NCBI GenBank assembly: GCA_016708785.1
Contig: JADJFC010000007.1
Coordinates: forward strand, 1 to 28,784
DNA length: 28,784 bases
Direction of reading: 5' to 3'
Source of the DNA: Bacteroidota bacterium
GTDB lineage: Bacteria > Bacteroidota > Bacteroidia > AKYH767-A > 2013-40CM-41-45
A program made the translations under genes and the position numbers. The notes under the pieces are model-generated. The model did no database searches, was not told the DNA's origin, and saw only the letters and a list, made by a program, of their open reading frames with translations. Below, one piece after another: positions 22,402 to 28,784 of the stretch (the stretch's first letter is position 1; the number at the start of each line of letters is the position of its first letter).

Positions 22402-22793
22402 TCAAGTTTGTTTTACTTCAGGTGGGAAATCAGAATCTGGTTGATCTTCAGCTTGATTTTTACGCTCCTTCATCATCTTTTTTACTGTTCCATCATATTT
22501 CCCCTTAATTGAGTGTATTGTTCAAGTGCCAAGATGAATTCATTTACGTCGTTACTCCTCACGCATATTTTTTCATTTACCAACGTTATTGTGTTTGTTT
22601 TTCGTTACCAAGAATCTGATCATACACCTGAGTATACCAGGTGTCCGATAGCTTTAATTTTAGTTTTCATCGTTTCAGCACGTTTCTGAGCACTTTCTTC
22701 CAGGACCTAAGCATCTTTCCGGGACGTTTCTTGTCCTGCAAAAAGCATAGATGTAATTAACATGCCATTGCCAGGATTTTTGTTTAGTTTCAT
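22402..22793 (-). CDS. Small secreted protein, DUF-type, frame broken
   Basis: About 130 residues. The reading is MLITSMLFAGQETSRKDA after a probable signal region (candidate start at 22793), then ESAQKRAETMKTKLKLSD, VYDQILGNEKQT, a KGKYDGTVKKMMKERKNQAE helix, and DQPDSDFPPEVKQT with TGA at 22402-22404. The RAExMKTxLxLSD motif followed by a charged helical tail resembles small Bacteroidota periplasmic proteins that look like Spy/CpxP. I do not name a family. The charged C-terminal helices argue for a soluble periplasmic protein. Confidence 0.5.
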
Positions 22794-22925
22794 GCCGGTA
22801 GGACCTATCGTAATGTAGCAAGGTTTAATGGGAAAGTTTTTGAGTTGCAAGTTTCCAGGTTTCATGTTCTGTATACCCAAAGTGAAAAATCTGTAAGGGT
22901 GATCTTGAAATTTGTTTTATATTGT

Positions 22926-22965
22926 TCTATGTGCCTTTGGTAAAATAACCACATAGGCACATAGA
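22926..22965. repeat. Inverted repeat, 11-bp arms, in an intergenic region
   Basis: TCTATGTGCCT (22926-22936) and AGGCACATAGA (22955-22965) are perfect reverse complements, with an 18-bp loop that contains a further partial copy (ACCACATAG). No gene is seen from 22794 to 23058 apart from this element. Confidence 0.7.
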
Positions 22966-23058
22966 TTCTTAGTAGTAATAATTCAGATCGAAAATTATTA
23001 TCAAATAAACCCACTAACCGAAAAAATCCTAAAATTATTGAGCTAATGGCATCAAGAA

Positions 23059-23673
23059 CTAATTTTTACATAACATTAAACCGTCTCTAACGACATATAT
23101 TTTTTCCAATTCTTGATGTGGCAACAATACGTTGATTAGAAACATGAAGAGCTAATGTGTCCTTGCATTTTTTTTTTTGCGGGGTGACATTTTTTTTCCA
23201 CTCATGTACTTGTCTGCGATTATAAAACCTCGGGGCGAAATTTTGCTGAAACAAGATCAAAGTAATTCGAATAATTTATTTTGTCATCAATAAAACCAAA
23301 GTGAATGGACCCGGCAAGGTGAATTATATCAAGTATGCCTTTGAGAAGATTGAATTTTGATTTACGCCGGAAAGTTTAACATACTTCTGACAGAGTGGAG
23401 AAAGTTCATCGCCTTAATATCGATTAGCGAATAATTCCATTTGAAGAAAGTTCCCGCGCGGCACAATCCTGAGTAAGCTGTAGGTGCCAATTTCAAGAAT
23501 GGAATCTGGTCTTATCATTCTACTAAGCAATGCTGGTACCACGCTGTAAATGCCCAGAAAGCACACAAGGAGCACATTTGTTTGCCGTCCACGATTGGAA
23601 ACTTTAAAATTTCTGATTCAGGTGTGCTAAGATTCTCGGAATAGAGGTTGAATTTTTCGTCAATAAAATCCAT
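23059..23673 (-). CDS. SAM-dependent O-methyltransferase (Methyltransf_3 type), frame broken
   Basis: About 205 residues, starting MDFIDEKFNLYSENLSTPES at 23673, a typical start for Bacteroidota catechol/CoA-type O-methyltransferases (family: Y-x-E-x-x-T/S-x-x-E). Next come a corrupted MLSGHLQG stretch, LSRMIRPDSILEIGTYT (motif I), GDELSPL, GDALDII-like, FGFIDDKINYSNYFDL (family: FIDADKxNY, a metal and SAM site), AKLRPGGFIIADK-like, and a terminal DGLMLCKN with TAG at 23059. The family needs a divalent metal and methylates catechols or related hydroxyls. The natural substrate is unknown. Confidence 0.8.
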
Positions 23674-23699
23674 TGCATCAATTCCGGTCCTTGTTAGAT

Positions 23700-24580
23700 C
23701 CAATTCCAACTTGTCGCACTTTCGATCCAATGCGATGGAGAAGTGGTACCGTATTTATCTACGAAGAAATGATCGCAGAATTTCCTGTATTATTCCCCGC
23801 CGATCAATAGTATAATTTTAATGTACTTGATTTCCTCTGGTCATTATACCTTTGTGGGATCGATCGCCAACAATACCATTATTAAAGATGATTCTTTTCA
23901 AAGATATTTGTGATTGATTGATGAATTGTATCATTCCAAAGCGAAGGGAAGAGTAGTGTCTGGTGAAATTCTCTACAATTGAAATCATTCATTTGATCAT
24001 AAAAGCAGGATCCGCTATTCACATGGGTTCTTTCAACGAATAACCATGTAATCGATAATCACCGAATAGATCTGCGCTAAAACCAGTATGAACGATCAGG
24101 TTTTAATTGTTTGTATTTGTTATTTCCTTGCTTCTATTGCTAGTCCACATGGAAGGAACCTGACCCAGCTTTAGCTTAAACGGAGGTTACCCAATAGTCC
24201 CGGCGAAAATAATTCCTGGATTTGGAAATTACCGGTTGATTGAGTCCGCCAGGGAGGACAGAATTGGTATTGAACATACTGCCAAGCGAGTTTGATCCTG
24301 TCGTTGGATTAACTAGAGTGCTAGACTCAGCGTGTCACCAACATGGATATTTACAGCATAAACCCGATCAGGCCATGGACCAATTAAAGAATCCACAAGG
24401 TAATGTGCTCGTAAGGGCATTGGCCGCAAAGGGGATGGTATAATCTTCAATGAGCATCTGTTTGAAAACGGTAGGAACAGCTAAAATGTCAGGAGCGCTT
24501 TGATTTAGGAATGTCCTGACTATTTTCTGTGCAAGATCTTGAAATAGCGAATAAGGCAATAATCAAAATTTGCTTTTCAT
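23700..24580 (-). CDS. Omp28-related secreted protein with thioredoxin-like CxxC, frame broken
   Basis: A signal or lipoprotein-like start (MKSK then LIIALFAIS, followed by SCTENSQDIPKS) begins at 24580. VFKQMLIEDYT then leads, across a slip, into CGQCPYEHIT, giving the E-(D/E)-(F/Y)-T-G-x-x-CGxCP pattern of the Omp28-related thioredoxin-fold family. It is followed by DRVYAVNIHVGDTLSL and a later LPGGLINR-like step (family: P-(S/A)-G-x-(V/I)-N-R). The remainder to about 23700 keeps the strand-rich look (GSGSFHVDSN, SADLFGDYRLHGYS) but no further named motif. The stop is unclear. Family call by motif; function in Bacteroidota unknown. Confidence 0.55.
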
Positions 24581-24599
24581 AATTGCGTTAAATTAACTG

Positions 24600-25365
24600 T
24601 TGAAAAGTAAGCAATCTTCCCTACTTATTAAAATATTTTTGCTAGTCTTATTTTACGTTAAATGATGGATGAATACTTGGATATTTGCGCCTAATCAGAA
24701 TTAAGTGAAACTTATCACTTGCCCTTAATGCTATATTGATCGTAGCTGTAGGATTTATATTATTTGCATTTTAGAGGATTCGGCAGGTACATCTCCTCTG
24801 CTGAATTGTCGGTCCATGCATTTCTTCTAGGGAATTGTATTTATTAATTCAGACTCCTGTTACAGGAATATGATCTTTTTATAAAGACCAGAAATCAAAG
24901 TTTGCAAGCTGGACAAGAAAGAATTAAAATCAATTGAAAGGAGAGAGCGTGATAAACTTCAGAAAGATACCGCTTTTAACAGCAACGAGGGAAGGGATGA
25001 CAGATATGGAGCCGTCAAAATAAGGAGCAAGAATTAGGGAATGCGCCAACAACGTTTGATGGATGAAAGATCAATTGCTGTCCAAACTTGATGAGTTGCT
25101 GGCATTTTCTTCTGGAAGAATTATATAATCGACTGGAATGAATATTTGAAAAAACTTTTAATAGGATAAGAATTTCCAATTTGTTTTGGGGTTACCAAAA
25201 AGGTGGAATTTGTTTGCAATGAAGTGGTTGAAGATATAACACCACGGGTATCAAGAATTGAATAGTGTGTATAATGTCGAAAAAATAGTAATTAGTAATG
25301 AGATTTCGGCGTTGAAGTTGATTCGAACTGCCGCTCACCACGCCACCTCACTTACCATTATTATG
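24600..25365. other. 766-bp region with no firm gene; possible membrane/coiled-coil protein on plus strand
   Basis: On the plus strand a hydrophobic run LIVAVGFILFAF (about 24735-24775) and a strongly charged run ELKSIERRERDKLQKDTAFN with GRDDRYG (about 24925-25010) suggest a membrane-anchored coiled-coil protein broken by indels. Later fragments (LLSKLDELLAF; KKVEFVCNEVVEDITPRVSR) could belong to it. I could not link them into a known family. The minus strand shows nothing coherent between the two flanking minus-strand genes. Confidence 0.3.
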
Positions 25366-26600
25366 TCAAAAAACAATTTGAAACAAAGACGAGCTTTGCT
25401 TTAGTTTGGCTAATAGTTCTTCGAGTACGAACATGCAAGTGATGGTTTTTTTTAAGGTTGATTTTTTATTGCTTTGTTGACTACAAAGTTGAAAAGGTTT
25501 CGAAGCGCAAGTTTTGGATTTGTGACTAAGGTGAGATTTCACTACTTAGTTGACGATAAACAGTATTGTGGTATGTAGTAAGAAATTCGCTCGAATCCGG
25601 AGTTGATCGCTCTGAAACATAATTCCCCCGGCATTCCACTCCTCCAAAAGCCATATTTCGTTCCACCTTCTCGTAAATGGATCTATTAACGATCCGGCAT
25701 CACCAACTAAGAGAAAGTTGTCGCCGAAATTTTTCTTTTACTCCAAGAGAAGTCCCCAGCCTTGAACCGAGTTAACACTTTGGCGCTTTTAAATCGTTTA
25801 GAAATTTTCAGGATGATTTTGAATGACGTCTCTCCAAATGATTTTCGGAGGTTTATACTTTTCGTTTTGGAGACGTAGAGGAGCTGGAGCATTCCAATTC
25901 CCATTGACTCTTCCGTCATTCTAGGGAAAATCCAGAAACAGCTAGCGTAATTCTTTTCCAAAGTGTAATTCAATAAATTTATCCGGATGAGTCGACGTTA
26001 CTTGGAAGTACACACGTAGGCCAGCGCATAAGTGTTCCGTATTTGTTTTTATCGCCGGAAAGTTCTTTGGCAACATTGATCGTCGCCTTCTGCCCCGCAA
26101 CGGGATCAGTCTTCTTCCGCGGAAGACGCCGTTTTTTGTTTCAGAAAGTTGACAATTACTTTGTTGTCTTTTCTTATGATCTTTTCCAATGGCAGTATCA
26201 ATAAAATTTTGCAAATTCAGGATTTGCTTTTTGAAAACAAGAGAAATTATCAAATTTAATTCTAGGTGAGAAATGAAACTGTGCTGTTTTTAGATTCTCG
26301 GGATTATTTGAGAATGGTAATCCAACATTTTGCCATTTTGGAGAATAAAAACGTACACAAGTAGCTGCCCGTATAGTCAGTAGGATTGCGGCGACCTCTT
26401 TCCACATACTCTGTGTATTGAGGATCTTATCTGAATTGCTAACCACTTTGCCACTAGAGGCACCGCCGTAGATCTTGTCTCGTGGAAAAGCTTATCGATC
26501 AATACGTGTTCAATTTTGTTTTACTAAGCACCATTGAAGTCGCCATTTCCGGCCCAGCTTGTCCAACCAGTGACTATTTTAAAAATGGGTCCAAACTACT
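25366..26600 (-). CDS. Geranylgeranyl-reductase-family FAD-dependent oxidoreductase, frame broken
   Basis: About 410 residues. The N-terminal dinucleotide loop reads AGPAGAT-like with SMVLSKTKLNT and LIDK near 26540-26490; FPRDKI-GG follows (family: FPRDKxCG). Then VVSNSDKILNTQSMWKEVA, RFYSPKWQNVGLPFSN, CAGLRVYFQVTSTHPDKFIE, FWIFPRMTEESMGIGML (family: GYFWIFPLxxGxANVG), KINLRKSF, and a region corresponding to GDAGSLIDPFTGEG (about 25690, scrambled). The end is FNFVVNKAIKN and LKQSSSLFQIVF with TGA at 25366-25368. The family reduces isoprenoid chains or acts as a general FAD oxidoreductase. The substrate is unknown. Confidence 0.8.
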
Positions 26601-26634
26601 TTTTATTTTTTTCTGTTTCTTAGTATGATGGCCC

Positions 26635-26652
26635 CAAAGATATATATCTTTG
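26635..26652. promoter_or_regulatory. 18-bp perfect palindrome between divergent genes
   Basis: CAAAGATATATATCTTTG is fully self-complementary. It lies between the minus-strand flavoprotein (start near 26600) and the plus-strand NUDIX gene (start near 26680), where an operator for a dimeric regulator would be expected. Confidence 0.5.
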
Positions 26653-26679
26653 AAAATGAATTTACAGATTAACAATATG

Positions 26680-27117
26680 CTTGTGGGAAAATTTCCATTT
26701 GTAGTTGAGTGTACGGTATTTACTACCAGGAAGAAAAAGGTATATTAGTAAGTGATGAATTAGTGCATGGACAATTCCACTACTAAACTTCTGGTGGGGA
26801 ATTTAGAGTTCGGTGCAAGCACCAGAGAGTGTTTGCAAAGAGAAATGATGGAGGAAACAAGACATGATTTTGAAATCGGCGAACATTTTTATACTACTGA
26901 CTTTTTTGCCTTCTGCTTTTGGCAGTGCTTTTCAAGTGATAAGTATTTATTATTTGTAATTAAAGCTGTGAGTTACTCAACCAGTATTGATCTCAACAGA
27001 AAAATTTGATTTTAAGGTGAAAGAGCATGAAGCTGTTTTCGATTTATTCCTGAAAGAAATGGGAAGCGATTGTTTAACTTTCCGGAATTGATAAAAAGTA
27101 GGGCAAATGATTCATGA
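26680..27117 (+). CDS. NUDIX hydrolase, frame broken
   Basis: About 145 residues. VYGI, then KGILVSDELVHGQFH, precede the Nudix box: GASTRECLQREMMEET contains the R-E-x-x-x-E-E core, with GG-ELEFG supplied by the overlapping frame just before it. YYTTDFF-like and VSYSTSIDLN strands follow, then VKEHEAVFRFIPE and a terminal NFPELIKSRANDS with TGA at 27115-27117. The family hydrolyses nucleoside diphosphates linked to another moiety, using Mg2+ held by the box glutamates. The start is not visible; about 26680. The substrate cannot be told. Confidence 0.8.
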
Positions 27118-27275
27118 AAGAGTAGTGGAGGATTGGAAATGATTTCGGATTTCAGAAGGTGAATTTCGGATTGTGCTTTTGCTGAGTCGAATCTTTTTTA
27201 TTTTCGTCGAAATTGTTATTTTTTAAAAATCTTCGAATGAATAAAACCCATCTTTTGAATTTCTGAATTAGCAGA

Positions 27276-27880
27276 TCAGCTTTTTTTTGTTTTTAAAACT
27301 TGTGAAACAACAATATAGGGTTTATTTCCACCACTCCCAATAACCTTCACTCCGATCCAATCCAGTTTTGTTTCCAAAGAACAACGTCAAAGCCATATAA
27401 AATGCATGTTTCCAGTATTCTCAGTCTCTCCAGATAAAAATACTTATTCACGGAGAGAAATTTTATTGCAGCGTCCCAAACATGTCTTTATCAACAAAAA
27501 AGAATCGTTTATATCGAGTCGTCGAGATAAGTGAGGACTTCGATCTTCACAGGAACCCACCAAAAGGAACCATGTCACTTTTAATTGCAGCACGATCTTG
27601 ACAATCAATTACTCTGCTTTCTTGAATGGTCCTCGGTCATTAACTCGCACTCCAACTGATTTATCGTTTAAAGTATTTGTCACCAGTAAAAAGTGTTGAA
27701 AGGTAATGTCCGATGCGCTGCTGTAAAGTCATTTTTAATGCTCTTTCATGCTTGTTTCTTGACCATGAAATCGATCGTGATAAAGAACTTTGTGTTTTCA
27801 ATTTCCAATGAGTCTGTTTCTGTCTGACGGAAAGATTCGAATGGATTAAATTAAAGCAGACAAATAAAAAAGTAATCAAT
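27276..27880 (-). CDS. RlpA-like protein with double-psi beta-barrel and SPOR-like tail, frame broken
   Basis: About 200 residues. A hydrophobic N-terminus (LITFLFVCFNLIHS) starts near 27879. YHDRFHGQETSM (family: YG/HxxFxGRxTA), TAAHRTLPFNT (the AHxxLPFGT block), LVTNTLNDKSVGVRVNDRGP (VxVxxxxTGxSVxVRINDRGPF, with the catalytic-type Asp), RVIDLSRAAA-like residues and MVPFGWVPVKIEV follow in order. The C-terminal part (HAFYMALTLFFGNKTGLDR, then GGNKPYIVVSQVLK) fits a SPOR-like domain ending at 27276. RlpA proteins bind or cleave denuded glycan strands at the division site in Pseudomonas. Bacteroidota homologues are presumed envelope proteins. The start codon may be TTG. Confidence 0.72.
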
Positions 27881-27905
27881 AACTTGGCGTAAAACTTAAT
27901 TCAAT

Positions 27906-28467
27906 TTAGTCTTTCGTAAATACACCTTCAATTTTTGCAAGCAGATCTGACCGGCAAATAAAACACTCCGGGTTCGATCATCCAGTTCACCGCCGCCCGT
28001 TCATATAGTAGTCCAGTTAAAATCGTTCCATTTCAATCGATACATGTGGGCGGTACAATTGCTGCAATCCAAACGCTACTTCAATTTCACGGAACCACTC
28101 TTCGTAATAGCAATCATCGCTGCCATGAAAGTTCAGGTCTTTTCACCGATTAAAATGAATTTAATGGTTAATTCTCTGATCATAGGTTCAATGATTTCTC
28201 TTTTCAGGTACATGATGTCATTGTAAGAGCGTCGTTCCATTCACGGCTTTAAATTCAATGATTGCAAATTGCCTTTCGTAATCAGCGCAAAGTATTTTCC
28301 AGATATAATGTAGCGCTTCCGAAAATATCCATTGTGGGTGAATGTAATAATTGTATATAGTATTAGAATATTCGAGTTCGCTATAGATGCTACCATGAAG
28401 GAAAGAGTTCATCTTCTGCGGCAATATATAATTCACGCCAAAGGTAAAATGGCTCGAGGTCTTGCAT
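27906..28467 (-). CDS. Conserved Bacteroidota protein of unknown function, frame broken
   Basis: About 187 residues, from MQDLEPFYLWRELYIAAEDE at 28467 to LLAKIEGVFTKD, with TAA at 27906. Between these, ELEYSNTIYNYYIHPQW, FGSATLYLKILCADYERQFA, IIEFKGEWNDALHNDIMYLK, NFHGSDDCYYEEWF and LQQLYRPHVSIEME follow across frames. I recall similar cytosolic proteins next to murQ in Bacteroidetes but cannot name a domain. There is no signal peptide or membrane segment. It is tightly placed between murQ and rlpA on the same strand, which suggests a cell-wall-linked operon (inference). Confidence 0.65.
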
Positions 28468-28576
28468 CTCTCTTATCTTGTATTACATATATACAAAGAT
28501 AAGAATTTTTACAATTATTCTATTGGTAATAATGAGTGTTATTACGAAAGTTGATGTGAAGAAAAAGTTCAACCCA

Positions 28577-28784
28577 CTATTTCTCTTTTTGTAGTGTTCA
28601 ATTGCTTTACGAACATTTCCAAATTTGTTGAGTAATTCTCCGGCCTCAATAGCGGTGACATTTGGTTCTTTCATAATCATCGTTGTGCCGCGTGTTATCA
28701 ATTTGCCATTTGTCAATTGCATATCGTAGAAATTTATTTCCTTTTATTCGGCCAAGTTGAATCATAATAGCTGTGGGAAGCATA
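28577..28784 (-). CDS. murQ: MurQ, N-acetylmuramic acid 6-phosphate etherase, C-terminus only
   Basis: Runs in from the right edge. The reading is LPTAIMIQLGRIKGNKFYDM, then QLTNGKLITRGTTMIM, ATAIEAGELLNKFGN-like and VRKAIEHYKK. The P/S-T-A-(V/I)-MI-(R/Q)-LG-(K/R)-(V/I)-x-GN and MQ-(P/L)-TN-x-KL blocks are the MurQ C-terminal signature, followed by its small helical domain that ends (F/Y)G-(N/S)-VRKAI. MurQ cleaves the lactyl ether of MurNAc-6-P to GlcNAc-6-P and D-lactate in cell-wall recycling. The stop is at 28577-28579 if one base is missing from an A run, otherwise at 28483. One more indel lies near the right edge. Confidence 0.8.

Noticed and set aside
18838..28784. Interpretation as a graveyard of pseudogenes
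   Set aside because: Gene boundaries, spacing and nearly all signature residues are kept, and breaks are single-base indels. Uncorrected reads explain this better.

Overview
The window is a piece of a Bacteroidota genome. Four things show this: promoters of the TTG / TAnnTTTG type, a Bacteroidota-like 16S rRNA, two secreted proteins with type IX secretion (T9SS) C-terminal sorting tails, and a TPR / membrane / LuxR-type regulator of the kind common in this phylum. The 16S alone does not let me name an order; a Chitinophagales or Sphingobacteriales relative is an inference. Base composition is AT-rich outside the rRNA genes.

Layout. 1-690: end of a short-chain dehydrogenase. 1062-6604: a complete rRNA operon with promoter, boxA-like antitermination sites, 16S, tRNA-Ile(GAT), tRNA-Ala(TGC), a third degenerate tRNA-like element, 23S, 5S and terminator. 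6666-10082: the N-terminal domain of an RluA-type pseudouridine synthase without its catalytic domain, a SAM methyltransferase, a small zinc-ribbon membrane protein, and a T9SS protein with three PPC-like repeats. 10102-12428: an Ldh_2-type dehydrogenase, a DnaQ-like exonuclease and a GNAT acetyltransferase. 12549-15229: a YdeP/FdhA-like molybdopterin oxidoreductase coupled by an ATGA overlap to a small upstream gene. 15362-18801, plus strand: the TPR-LuxR regulator, an outer-membrane beta-barrel protein and a second T9SS protein. 18838-22054, minus strand, tightly packed: threonine aldolase, ferredoxin-reductase-like flavoprotein, mobA and fdhD in transcription order. 22402-28784, mostly minus: a small secreted protein, an O-methyltransferase, an Omp28-like protein, a geranylgeranyl-reductase-family flavoprotein (with a divergent NUDIX hydrolase), an RlpA-SPOR protein, an unnamed protein of about 187 residues, and the C-terminus of murQ.

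The most coherent functional theme is molybdenum. FdhD (sulfur transfer to the Mo cofactor), MobA (guanylyl transfer to the cofactor) and an FNR-like reductase lie 4-6 kb from a FdhA-like oxidoreductase that would need the first two. The TPR-LuxR regulator sits divergently next to the oxidoreductase operon.

A caution governs the whole annotation. Most protein genes are interrupted by single-base insertions or deletions, and family motifs continue in another frame straight after each break. Beyond about 18.8 kb almost no gene stays open for 100 codons, although gene order, start and stop spacing and motifs remain recognisable. I read this as uncorrected long-read sequence rather than mass pseudogenisation. 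I rebuilt these genes by following motifs across frames, so their internal coordinates are approximate. I found no CRISPR array, insertion sequence, phage module or clearly new multi-gene system.
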